Below are positions 1 to 8,635 of a DNA stretch of 64,000 nucleotides, piece after piece. The number at the start of each line of letters is the position of its first letter. The first letter of the stretch is position 1. Below the pieces are notes generated by a model. It was given only the letters and a program-made list of their open reading frames with translations, was not told the origin of the DNA and made no database searches. The DNA comes from Paenibacillus sp. FSL R5-0623 (GTDB taxonomy: Bacteria > Bacillota > Bacilli > Paenibacillales > Paenibacillaceae): assembly GCF_037974265.1 (NCBI RefSeq), contig NZ_CP150233.1, positions 6,907,619-6,971,618 on the forward strand, read 5' to 3'. A program made the position numbers and the translations under genes.

Positions 1-2554
1 TCGCAGGTTCTATATATTTCTTGTAGTACCAAATGGAATTCCGGATCAATCTAAGAATATGGCTTGAATCGATTTCTTCGTGCTTCCATGTAATACCGAA
101 GTACGCGAATATTTCTTCTGCCGTATTTAAAACGGATAACTGATCAAACTCTGTTTCCAAACTATACTCCCGGTAAAGGTTAATGTGAAGTCGACGAAGA
201 TGGTCTACTCCCTTTTTCTTGATGGTCTCCATAAACCACTGCAGCATTCCTTTTACAACTTCATGGTCGTTCTCAATGTTAATCAGATTAATCTTGTATG
301 GTGCTTTAATCTGATCGCTGAACAGATAAGAGAAATGCTCTTCAAATTGTTTGAGTTTATGCATGACAATGCTTGATAAGTATTTATTGGCGTCTGTTAC
401 ACTGACTTTATTAATGTTTTTATAGATGACCCACTCATAAGCGTCAGTAATAGTATCGGATTTATAAAGACATTCTTCTCTTTTATTCTCATATATAAAT
501 GGCAACAAACTTTCTGGCCGAAGTCTCTCAAGAATACGATCATCTACTTGTTCATCCTGAACATCTTGCCCTAACTGCAGCTGATAAGCAATATTTAATG
601 GGTGATATGGGGTAAACAATACATCTTCATTATGGTGGATAACACCTAATTTAAAAAGATCTCTTCCTCTTTTGCCTGCCGGTCTCCCCTCTTCAAAAGA
701 GTTAATTCCCTTGATATATTCATTGATGTATTCTCTTGCACGTTCATCAATTTCATCGTTCATATAGCTTAAGCTTGGAGTCGTTTTATGTGTCACATAC
801 GAATTGATCAAGCGATTATAGGCATCTAATAATTTTGGATTAAGATCCAGATCTACTGGATGCAGCTGGTCGGATTCTAAAACCGCACTCTTTAATCCTT
901 TTTCCTTCCACTGCTCTTCCCATTCAAGATATTTTATAAATTCATTACTTCCATAAAATACAGAGCTTCCAACCCTTAACTTGCTACCCTCTCTATGAAA
1001 GATTAATTTTTCCTCTCTTTTACGTTTCCAAAGGCGGAATGCAGTAATAGGGACATTGCTCTTGTCCTCGATTATAAATTGAACAGGGACAGTAACTTCC
1101 TGAGAAACAAAATGAAGCTGCAGCGGTAATTGGTTCTGCTCATTAAACAGGTCACTATTTAATGAAATCTCTAGTAAATCATCATTATTAATATGAATTT
1201 GCTGACCTACTGCATTGATCTCTACTTCCCTTTTCGGATAACCTTCTGTTCCAAGTAGATAGGTTTCCTGGTCCGTCAGAATATTGATCGCCCGGTTCTT
1301 CGTATCGACGAAATAATCAATCTCCAGAAACGAGCACTGTTGAACTGAAAGAGGAAGGACAACTATCTGTAATTCACAACCTAAATTCGCTTTTCCGTTA
1401 TGTTTATAAGTGATCCTAATAAATGTAGGCTGAGTCGGGTTCGATAAACTGCATTGGAGGCTAACGTTTGTTCTAGCTACTTGAGAATTGACTTTCGCTT
1501 CTGTTGTAATTACTTTGAACTGGTTGGACTGCAGGCTTCTGCTTTCTCCTTCCACTAAAAAGGAAAAGGATAAATTAATTTCTGCTTTTTTATCCGGATT
1601 GAAGATAACCACATGCCGTTTTCTCTCTCCAGCAGCTGTCTGCTTGTTAGGCTTATTCCACATATAAAGCTGATCTTTTAGATCAATCTGCTTAAGCTCA
1701 ACGGTTTGTTTTCCTGACTTCTGAGCTTCTTCATATGCTTTCTTTACATCCGTATAAGGAGTATTGGTCCATTCCTCTACATTTCTCAGTTTTGGAGCAA
1801 CGCTGGTCGAGAGCTTCTTCTCTAATTCCTCACTCTCCAAACCTAAATCATGAATATGACGGACAAACTCAAACAGTTCACGGTTCCTAGATATTCTTTC
1901 TTGCATTTCTTTTTTACTGTATGTGCCCAGATCTGGGTCTTCGAATAACCCGAAATCCTTGTATTCGCCAGGGTCTATTTTCCCTTTGGAGAGAGCCGTA
2001 AATATTTCTTCGAAATCAAAAAAAGTAATTTGCTGAAAGCTGGATTCAGACGAAATCTGCTTCTTTCTCTCTGAAAGGATGGTCTGATCTACCTTATCTA
2101 ATACACTGCTATCGATCTTCTCCTGCAATCCTGCCTCAAATGTTTTAGGGTGTAAGGGCATACCTTCTTTTTGTAAATCTGTACTTCCCCCTTGAATGGA
2201 ATCTAACTGTTTAAATACAATACTTAGTAATGCAGTATCTTTCCAGATTCCCTTCTGCTCTCCGACCTGGTTTCTCAGCGTTACCAAAAAGTCCGGATTA
2301 ACTTCATCGGATGTATAAGCAATCACTAAATTCACATTATTTATATCTATACTAAAAGAATGATAAGCTGAACCTTGGTTATGTTGATATACAAACGGCG
2401 TACTGATCCATTGGTCACGGAGTGACTCAGCTAAAGTAAGGACTTCCTCTTCATTTTCTAATTGAAGAAAATATCGCTGCCCGGGTTGAATGTTTATATC
2501 ACTAAAAAAACTAATCAATAGATTAGATACATAGTTATAGAATTGGTTTGACAT
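1..2554 (-). CDS. dptH: DptH, phosphorothioation-dependent restriction protein (partial, N-terminal 851 aa)
   Basis: An open frame runs from ATG at 2554 to the window edge without a stop, giving 851 residues; the C-terminal part lies to the left of the window. The start overlaps the end of dptG by 20 nt, so the two are translationally coupled. The visible part has no Walker motif and no membrane segment; it is a large soluble protein with many predicted beta-rich stretches. Assignment as DptH (DndH) rests mainly on position as third gene of dptF-dptG-dptH and on size. In known systems DptFGH restrict DNA lacking phosphorothioate marks made by DndABCDE. Base composition is AT-rich compared with genes right of 7105, which fits horizontal transfer. 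Confidence 0.65.
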   Translation of the reverse strand, partial: MSNQFYNYVSNLLISFFSDINIQPGQRYFLQLENEEEVLTLAESLRDQWISTPFVYQHNQGSAYHSFSIDINNVNLVIAYTSDEVNPDFLVTLRNQVGEQKGIWKDTALLSIVFKQLDSIQGGSTDLQKEGMPLHPKTFEAGLQEKIDSSVLDKVDQTILSERKKQISSESSFQQITFFDFEEIFTALSKGKIDPGEYKDFGLFEDPDLGTYSKKEMQERISRNRELFEFVRHIHDLGLESEELEKKLSTSVAPKLRNVEEWTNTPYTDVKKAYEEAQKSGKQTVELKQIDLKDQLYMWNKPNKQTAAGERKRHVVIFNPDKKAEINLSFSFLVEGESRSLQSNQFKVITTEAKVNSQVARTNVSLQCSLSNPTQPTFIRITYKHNGKANLGCELQIVVLPLSVQQCSFLEIDYFVDTKNRAINILTDQETYLLGTEGYPKREVEINAVGQQIHINNDDLLEISLNSDLFNEQNQLPLQLHFVSQEVTVPVQFIIEDKSNVPITAFRLWKRKREEKLIFHREGSKLRVGSSVFYGSNEFIKYLEWEEQWKEKGLKSAVLESDQLHPVDLDLNPKLLDAYNRLINSYVTHKTTPSLSYMNDEIDERAREYINEYIKGINSFEEGRPAGKRGRDLFKLGVIHHNEDVLFTPYHPLNIAYQLQLGQDVQDEQVDDRILERLRPESLLPFIYENKREECLYKSDTITDAYEWVIYKNINKVSVTDANKYLSSIVMHKLKQFEEHFSYLFSDQIKAPYKINLINIENDHEVVKGMLQWFMETIKKKGVDHLRRLHINLYREYSLETEFDQLSVLNTAEEIFAYFGITWKHEEIDSSHILRLIRNSIWYYKKYIEPA

Positions 2555-3911
2555 ATTGCGCATCCCCGCTATCACTTTTTTTATCAATGAAGTTCAAATT
2601 ATCTAACGTTTCCAGAACAACCTTCTTGGAATGCCGATCTAAGGCTACGCCTCTTTTCTCATATTCACTAAACAATTGATTAATAGGTATACGCTTATCC
2701 TTAACAGAGACGGCAGTCAGCAAGAGCAGCATTTCATGATTTAGCATTAAAATCGTTCCGCTGCTTCCTCTTGTTCTTAAAAACTCCGATCCGAAATGCT
2801 CAATACTGTTGCCATAACCGATGCGTGCTCCTTCATTCATACCTTCTTTAATACTTTCGAACAGTACACGAAATGCCGTTTTAAGATCTCCTGCCTGCTC
2901 TTTAGGAGTGACTCTCTCACCAAAAATCCCTCTATATTGCTCGATCCAATTGTTCACATCACTCAAATACTCCTGCTCTTTTTCAGAGCCACTGAAATAT
3001 TCTATGAGTTCAGGATAAGTAAAAAAACTATCGTTTGTATTTCCATGGAACGTACTTAACTGCGACATGGTATGAATATGAGGAAACAAAAACGGAGATC
3101 TCTGTTTAATTCTTTTGAATCCATCCACATCACTAGCTGCCTTTCTTCGTTTAGAAATAACCCCTTCCCAATCAAGCGCATAGTAAAGAGGCGTGGACGC
3201 GGTGTAATCACCTTTATCGAACTGCTCAAACTTCAGCATTAACTGGCATATATAGGTAAATAAATAAAAGTGAGTCAAAGTAGGTAGTGATTTGATAAAG
3301 TATTCGTGATGACCGCTTATGTAAATAAGATCTTCACAGTACAAATTATTCAAAAATTCCAACTTACATTGATAAATAGTTTCTGAAAAACTTCCATCCG
3401 TTGATCGATTTAGAGCCCCAATGATTAGCTCAGATAATACATCCTCTGTTTCTGTATCTTTAAATATATTCGCGATCCGCTGATCATTATTAACTAATAC
3501 ATCAGAAGCACATTTTGCTACTTTACGAAATAAATTGTCAGAATCAGACCCCTGCAGGTAATTATATATATAAGGATGTATTAATTTAATATCACCCTTT
3601 TCCCCATATAAATAATGTTGCAGAAAGTTTTCAAGTTCGTGCTGAAGGTGATCCTCCGGATTAATACTTTCTGCAATTCTATGAATAAAGGGATCTACTC
3701 CAAGAGCATCCAGTGAACTCGTTTTTTGTTTTTTTGTTTTAATCTTCGTAATATTACGAACATAATCTCCCAGAAGCGGCTGAAAACTACCCTTCACATA
3801 TTTCTTAGTTGTAGCAAAGGGAAGTACTTTTTTTATCTCACCTTCATTGTGTGAGGGTGGTTTCTTTTTGGTCAGGTTACGATTTATCTCTTCCGTTTTT
3901 AAGATCGGCAT
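2535..3911 (-). CDS. dptG: DptG, phosphorothioation-dependent restriction protein
   Basis: 458 residues, second gene of the dpt operon. The ATG (3909-3911) shares one base with the TAA of dptF (TAATG), and a GGAGGG box lies just upstream. The N-terminus has a basic linker, then VLPFATT near residue 30, reminiscent of the N-terminal part of DptG proteins; no nucleotide-binding or nuclease motif is visible. DptG works with DptF and DptH in restricting unmodified DNA; its biochemical role is not well defined. The call depends strongly on the neighbouring DptF, which carries a recognisable motif. Low-GC codon use suggests it was acquired with the rest of the island. Confidence 0.72.
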   Translation of the reverse strand: MPILKTEEINRNLTKKKPPSHNEGEIKKVLPFATTKKYVKGSFQPLLGDYVRNITKIKTKKQKTSSLDALGVDPFIHRIAESINPEDHLQHELENFLQHYLYGEKGDIKLIHPYIYNYLQGSDSDNLFRKVAKCASDVLVNNDQRIANIFKDTETEDVLSELIIGALNRSTDGSFSETIYQCKLEFLNNLYCEDLIYISGHHEYFIKSLPTLTHFYLFTYICQLMLKFEQFDKGDYTASTPLYYALDWEGVISKRRKAASDVDGFKRIKQRSPFLFPHIHTMSQLSTFHGNTNDSFFTYPELIEYFSGSEKEQEYLSDVNNWIEQYRGIFGERVTPKEQAGDLKTAFRVLFESIKEGMNEGARIGYGNSIEHFGSEFLRTRGSSGTILMLNHEMLLLLTAVSVKDKRIPINQLFSEYEKRGVALDRHSKKVVLETLDNLNFIDKKSDSGDAQYVKPIL

Positions 3912-6184
3912 TACATGTTCCCTCCGGTAAATGAATATCCAGAAAATTCGTCTTTGCTCAAGTAGAAAATTTTATTATCAGTAATATAGTGAATTAGAAG
4001 CTGATCTTTCTTTTCTCCGCTACGCATTAATTTTTCAATAAATTCAATAAAGTGAACCATTTCCTCTTCATCTTGTCTATTAGGCCGGTAACCATCCAAC
4101 ACTCTTCTGAACAGATGGAAAAGAGTGTAGTCAATCTCTAAAAGATGAACCGAGCCGCCAATTTCAAAAGCGATATTGATCCGATCCTTAAAGATCTCCA
4201 GTTTTTCGCCGATCTGCATTTCTATATGTTTAATATTTGGGCTTAACTTCATTCGCTGTGCCAATCTGTACTTCTCATGAACAGGACTAATATAGATATA
4301 TTCTTCCTTAGGTGTTCCTTTCCACTGATAGATTACACTTTTAGTTTCATTGTAAATTTCACGAATCGAATCCATATCTTTTGCATTAAACCCGTAAAGT
4401 CTATGAGTATATAACTTATAATCCTGATCTCTAGTCTTGTCAAAGAAGTCCTTATTTTGTAAATGGGCAGTCAGGATAATTGCATCAGAGATTTTATTAA
4501 ACGCATGGTGATCAACCTGTTCATTTCCTTCCCAAAATTTCAGGAACCAGTGATTAGCAACATCATCATGGATATATTCTTTAATCACTTCCTGCTTATT
4601 ATGTAGGGAATGAAGTGCCACAATTAACTCGTCAATCTCCTTAGAACGGATCCGATTAAGAGGACTAATCTTATGGAACCATTTCAATAGAACCGAACGA
4701 TCTTCCCGATTGAATAATAAGTTAGGTGTCATATTGTCCAGTACATCATATTCATCCATTTTCACGATGCTCATCGGATGATCCGGCATAATAATATCAA
4801 CTATAAAATTCAAGTAAGTACGTGCCGAAATGACTAATTTATACTTAATGATGATCTCAATAACCAGCTCTAATATCGATTTCTGTATTTGTTCATTCTG
4901 TAAAAGCTCATAATTATAGTGAGCGATGGTATAAACACTTGATTCTAGATCCTCCTGGTGTGCCAGATAGAAAGGATTCTTCTCAGATTTCATAAAAATC
5001 TTATTCATAAATTCACTGTAAAAATCAGAAGTTGGGCCTTCTGCAGTCAGCTCATAAGGATGGTAGTCTCCAAAGCTCACCAAATCGAAATGTTCAGAGG
5101 TAAAGTAAGGTGTCAACTCTGGTGTGAATAATTTACTGTTTTCTATAAAAGAAGCTAGTTCTTTAAACTCAGCATTATTTGGATCATATAAAAAATTATG
5201 AAGAACACCCATATTAATGGCTAGTATCACTTTTTGATTGGATGTACTCAAATTCTGATCTTTAAATCCTTCAAGTGCCTTCACCAAGGTCTCCATCGCA
5301 TTCATTTCTGGAGAATAACTTTCGGTTGCATCGTTGATAATCGTATACTCTTTGATCAGCTCAGGACGATGCGAGCGCAAGTAAGCAAGCAGATGGGATT
5401 TTCCATCGCCTACACTTCCGCAAATAAATAATAAATTGGAACCCTGCTGATCAAGTTTTCGCTCTAGCATTTTCTCTACTTGTGCTTGTGGTCCGCGCTT
5501 TACATGAAGATAGTCTTTGTAATAAGAGAAGGATCCTGCTGATTCTACAGCTTCTTTCGAAGACTCCTGAAGGCGCTTTAACTCCCGGATTAAATAGCTC
5601 TCTCCCTTAGGAAGATCTTTATTTAGAATAGAAATCTCTTCTTGGTTTATTTCTTTATCGGTAGGTTCGGTTTTCTGGTCTCGTATGAGCCCATTCTCTT
5701 TCAGATACGATTTAACCATCGATTTTATTTCCGAGGCATTCAAATCAGATTGAGGCTTAGGTTCTTCATATTTAGGAGCTTCAAAGTACTGTTTCGAATA
5801 TAGCTCTAAGAACCATACACCAACACTGTGAGCATTTTTGTGTGCGGAAAACACATCAGGGTAGGTAATATCTGAACCATCATGTGCTGCCTTATTGCCA
5901 ATCTTTCTGACGGAGTTCATTGCCAGCTGAATATCTTGTCCTACAAATCCTTCTGCCACGAGATAACTAATCTTATCTACAAGTTTTGCATATACTATGG
6001 ATGGCATATTAATATTGTCCTTCTCCAATTCCAGCACCTTGTTAATAACTAACTCTAAGAAGGTTCTTGCTTTAACCGCAGCACTGCCCTTATCTTGAAA
6101 GAATAATTGGTTCATTAGTCCGAATTCTCTTGCTGCTTCTGGAGATATAGATTCTAATGAATCAGTCAATGCTCCTAAACTCAT
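3911..6184 (-). CDS. dptF: DptF, P-loop ATPase of the phosphorothioation-dependent restriction system, with DUF4145-like N-terminus
   Basis: First gene of the dpt operon; 757 residues from the ATG at 6184, which follows AAAGGGAG. A TTG start 33 nt upstream is possible but lacks a ribosome site. Residues about 20-140 resemble a DUF4145 domain (helical, with the AAHDGSD segment near residue 102), as found at the N-terminus of some type I restriction subunits. A linker with a helical region follows, then the Walker A motif CGSVGDGKSHLLAYL around residue 255, which I associate specifically with DptF. The product is expected to be an ATPase that drives restriction of DNA lacking phosphorothioate marks. 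It is longer than I expect for typical DptF because of the N-terminal domain. Modification genes are not in the window. Confidence 0.82.
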   Translation of the reverse strand: MSLGALTDSLESISPEAAREFGLMNQLFFQDKGSAAVKARTFLELVINKVLELEKDNINMPSIVYAKLVDKISYLVAEGFVGQDIQLAMNSVRKIGNKAAHDGSDITYPDVFSAHKNAHSVGVWFLELYSKQYFEAPKYEEPKPQSDLNASEIKSMVKSYLKENGLIRDQKTEPTDKEINQEEISILNKDLPKGESYLIRELKRLQESSKEAVESAGSFSYYKDYLHVKRGPQAQVEKMLERKLDQQGSNLLFICGSVGDGKSHLLAYLRSHRPELIKEYTIINDATESYSPEMNAMETLVKALEGFKDQNLSTSNQKVILAINMGVLHNFLYDPNNAEFKELASFIENSKLFTPELTPYFTSEHFDLVSFGDYHPYELTAEGPTSDFYSEFMNKIFMKSEKNPFYLAHQEDLESSVYTIAHYNYELLQNEQIQKSILELVIEIIIKYKLVISARTYLNFIVDIIMPDHPMSIVKMDEYDVLDNMTPNLLFNREDRSVLLKWFHKISPLNRIRSKEIDELIVALHSLHNKQEVIKEYIHDDVANHWFLKFWEGNEQVDHHAFNKISDAIILTAHLQNKDFFDKTRDQDYKLYTHRLYGFNAKDMDSIREIYNETKSVIYQWKGTPKEEYIYISPVHEKYRLAQRMKLSPNIKHIEMQIGEKLEIFKDRINIAFEIGGSVHLLEIDYTLFHLFRRVLDGYRPNRQDEEEMVHFIEFIEKLMRSGEKKDQLLIHYITDNKIFYLSKDEFSGYSFTGGNM

Positions 6185-6351
6185 AAAATTTACTCCCTTT
6201 ATGATTTTCAAAATCAAATGTATTTAAATCGATATCCCTATAACGTATCTTATTATTTCATTATAATGAATTGTTTTTGAAAATACCTCTAAAATCTATC
6301 TTTAAATATGGATTTTGTGAAAAAATTAAACAAATTAGTAGTGCATATCTC

Positions 6352-6362
6352 CTATTTATGGT
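6352..6362 (-). repeat. 11-bp copy of the rlmH 3' end (candidate attachment-site remnant)
   Basis: On the minus strand this reads ACCATAAATAG, identical to the last codons and stop of rlmH at 7105-7115 and in the same orientation. SCC-type cassettes integrate in exactly this part of rlmH and leave direct repeats of it. An 11-bp match in AT-rich DNA could be chance, so this is only a candidate att remnant bounding a segment of about 750 bp. Confidence 0.35.
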
Positions 6363-6467
6363 TTCGTAAAAAGTAAATGATCCTATGGACATATAGCAAA
6401 TCGACAACCAAGCCGGGCTATGAAACAGGCGAGCATAGATCTCATAACGAAAAAACCTCCCGGCTTT
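6359..6467 (-). other. Nested inverted-repeat region, candidate structured RNA
   Basis: AAGCCGGG (6410-6417) pairs with CCCGGCTT (6459-6466). Inside it, on the minus strand, CTATG...CATAG forms a smaller stem. Next to it CTAT...ATAG forms another, flanked by a weaker GGTT/AACC pairing. This many consistent stems in an otherwise AT-rich spacer suggests a folded RNA or a recombination end, but I recognise no known family. Confidence 0.3.
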
Positions 6468-7104
6468 CAATATGTATATTTTAAAGTAAAAAACACCTTT
6501 TCCAGGCGGCTTTAAGGTCCCTTACTTGTCACAATTCACAAAATGCATTAAATGAAGATCGGAAGCGGCATTCGATGCAATTTTCCCCACACCATGCTAG
6601 CCGCCCATGAAGTTTCTTTAGATTCATCACTTTTCTCTAAATGCACACTCTTGTTATATGTATAACTACCCCCATATATCTTTTGGGGAATGGCTTTGTC
6701 CATTTTTAGTTTGGCGAATTTACTGTTGGTGTACCTTATTTCGAATTTGCCTCATTTAATGCTGATGTAGTTGTTAAACAAATTGAAATTTGATTTATTA
6801 TTTGGTTCTCAAGAAATAAAAAGGTCGAACGAGAAGTATCATAAGAATGAAATAAGCTACTTGTTATCAGAGAATAAACTATTGGGGTTGACTGCCAAAA
6901 ATATATAAATTATTATATGCTCAACATTTACGTCTTTAAAGTCAAAGCCAGGCACAATATCCGTAAACAGAAAAAATCATCACATTTTAAGGCACCCTAC
7001 CGGATGCCCCTAAATTAATTATATATTTACTTCTTTATTACTTATCATTCACTACTATTTACTGCTCATTAAAATTCAAGAGGTCTCCCTTAGTAAATTT
7101 CGCT

Positions 7105-7584
7105 CTATTTATGGTACGGTTCCCCCCGATTTATCTTCACTGCGCGATAAATCTGCTCCACCAGCACCAGCCGCATAAGCTGATGCGGCAGGGTCATGCG
7201 CCCGAAGCTCAAGCGCTGCTTCGCGCGGCGCAATACCTCATCGGAGAGCCCGTGGCTTCCTCCGATGACAAACACGACATGGCTCGTCCCATACGTGCCG
7301 AGCTTGTCGATCTCCATTGCCAGCTCCTCTGAACTCCAGAGCTGGCCATCCAAAGCGAGCGCGACCACGTGCGCCTCGCTCTTCACATGCGCGAGGATGC
7401 GTTCGCCCTCGCGCTCTTTTACCGCCCGAACCTCAGCTTCGCTCAGGGTATCGGGCGCCTTTTCGTCTGCGACCTCGATCATCTGAAACTTGATGTACGG
7501 GGCGAGACGCTTGGCATATTCCTGAATGCCCAGCGTTAAATATTTTTCCTTCAATTTGCCTACGCCAATAATCTGAATAAACAT
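7105..7584 (-). CDS. rlmH: 23S rRNA (pseudouridine1915-N3)-methyltransferase RlmH
   Basis: SPOUT-family methyltransferase that methylates pseudouridine 1915 in helix 69 of 23S rRNA, using SAM, on the assembled 70S ribosome. The ATG at 7584 gives 159 residues, the usual RlmH length, and sits 10 nt after AGGAGG; an ATG three codons upstream is too close to that site. Visible features are the N-terminal IQIIGVGKLKEKYL, the cofactor-loop segment FVIGGSHGLSDEV, and the conserved C-terminal RAVKINRGEPYHK. In staphylococci (orfX) the 3' end of this gene is the SCC attachment site, and here the foreign-looking Dpt island starts right after the stop codon. Confidence 0.95.
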   Translation of the reverse strand: MFIQIIGVGKLKEKYLTLGIQEYAKRLAPYIKFQMIEVADEKAPDTLSEAEVRAVKEREGERILAHVKSEAHVVALALDGQLWSSEELAMEIDKLGTYGTSHVVFVIGGSHGLSDEVLRRAKQRLSFGRMTLPHQLMRLVLVEQIYRAVKINRGEPYHK

Positions 7585-8261
7585 GAAATTCATTCCTCCT
7601 AAATTGTCTTGCGAGATATTCTATAAGTAAGATGCTTCATCGCATCGTTTGTTCCAACTGTATTATACCTATACTACACATTTCTCCAAATTCTAACGAA
7701 TCCCACACACCTTATTCAGCCCCATTTCGGCTACTTTAAAATCTAACGAATCTGAAACACGCTATTCCGCACCCACCGAGCACTCCCCACCACTTTCGAG
7801 GCCATTTCAGCAATCTAACGTGTCTACGATTCGTTAGATTTCAACCAGGCTGTGTTTGCCCCAATTAAGACGTCTCCGGTTCGTTATAGCAACTTCACCG
7901 GTCCACACCTACGTCCCTACCCACATCGCTGTTACCCAACGTCACTTTCCCCCATGCTCGGGCTTCCATTTCTATTACCTACAACTTGCACCTTTACTAC
8001 AACTGAGCTCCTTCCCAAATCGGAACTCGGCACCTACACCTACCTTAATCTTCCCCTACCCTCGCCTACTCCCACGTTAACCCCTACGTCCCCACCCATC
8101 TCCACGCTGCCTAACAACCACCACCAATTCCCCACACAAAGACAAAAAGAGCGCTCATCACGCTCTCCTTGGCTTCTTGCTGTGATGTTCATACCGGATG
8201 GAAAGTCAGCCTGAAGCGCCACATTAAGTCACGCCTCCAGCCGTCTAAGTCCTACAGTACG
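7585..8261. other. Intergenic spacer upstream of rlmH
   Basis: About 680 nt without a supported gene. It holds the TCTAACGAATC repeat cluster (7692-7839), and then a C- and A-rich, G-poor + strand stretch (roughly 7890-8150). That skew creates long meaningless open frames, which were rejected. The promoter for rlmH must lie here but I cannot place it. Confidence 0.6.
7692..7839. repeat. Cluster of TCTAACGAATC intergenic repeats
   Basis: TCTAACGAATC occurs at 7692-7702 and 7742-7752 (50 bp apart), each followed by a related tail (CnnACACnCnnATTC and then a GCCATTTC-like block). A partial copy TCTAACG starts at 7814, and an inverted copy GATTCGTTAGA is at 7829-7839. The arrangement of head-to-tail units with a final inverted copy resembles REP-type intergenic repeats. 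Confidence 0.6.
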
Positions 8262-8429
8262 CTAAACGACGAGAAATTCCGCATGCTGTTCGCACTCTGC
8301 GCACTTCGCAGGCGGGTCCCAATCGGCAAATTCCGTCTCCTTCAGATCAACGATATCTGGAGCGTCCTCATACTCATCGACAAACATGTCAATGGCAATG
8401 TCCACGTGTTCTTTGCATACAACGTACAT
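8262..8429 (-). CDS. yyzF: CxxH/CxxC mini-protein (YyzF-like), putative zinc-binding
   Basis: A 55-residue frame starts MYVVCKEHVDIAIDMFVDEY and ends with CAECEQHAEFLVV. It contains the pattern C-x2-H near the N-terminus and C-x2-C near the C-terminus, which together can bind one zinc ion. AAAGGA lies 10 nt before the ATG. This matches the small CxxH/CxxC family encoded beside rlmH and htrC in Bacillus and relatives (yyzF in B. subtilis), and the gene order here is the same: htrC, then this gene, then rlmH. The function of the family is unknown. It is easy to miss because of its size and because a longer spurious frame covers the opposite strand. Confidence 0.85.
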   Translation of the reverse strand: MYVVCKEHVDIAIDMFVDEYEDAPDIVDLKETEFADWDPPAKCAECEQHAEFLVV

Positions 8430-8558
8430 CCGTTAAGCATCCTTTCTGTAACCAGCTATGTTCCCGATTCACAACCGCGTATCCCATTACAGGATAGCCA
8501 CTTCTCAGTTCTATCACACCTGCCGCCGAAAAGAAACCCCTACACGCCTAATGACAGC

Positions 8559-8595
8559 AAAAACATCCCTCCCACATAACAGGATAAGGATGTTT
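8559..8595 (-). terminator. Rho-independent terminator after the MBL lipoprotein gene
   Basis: AAACATCC (8561-8568) pairs with GGATGTTT (8588-8595); read on the minus strand the stem is followed by a short T tract. It lies 40 nt past the stop of the gene ending at 8636. Confidence 0.65.
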
Positions 8596-8635
8596 GCCTT
8601 TTACTTATACCGTTTCTAGAAGTCCATCGTTCAAC

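Larger units (their letters stand above)
6185..7104. other. AT-rich intergenic spacer between the Dpt island and rlmH
   Basis: 920 nt with no convincing gene. The only minus-strand frame of note (69 codons, 6261-6470) has no ribosome site and overlaps a structured inverted repeat, so I did not call it. The composition resembles the dpt genes rather than rlmH, placing the island boundary at or close to the rlmH stop codon. It contains a copy of the rlmH 3'-end sequence at 6352-6362 and a nested hairpin region at 6352-6467. Confidence 0.6.

Noticed and set aside
6261..6470. 69-codon leftward frame in the island spacer
   Set aside because: No ribosome site and it spans the inverted-repeat block.
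7852..8214. Long rightward frames in the C-rich spacer upstream of rlmH
   Set aside because: Driven by the C-rich, G-poor composition; no ribosome site and Pro/Thr/Ser-rich nonsense sequence.
8169..8579. 136-codon rightward frame
   Set aside because: Antisense to the CxxH/CxxC gene, which has the better ribosome site and family match.
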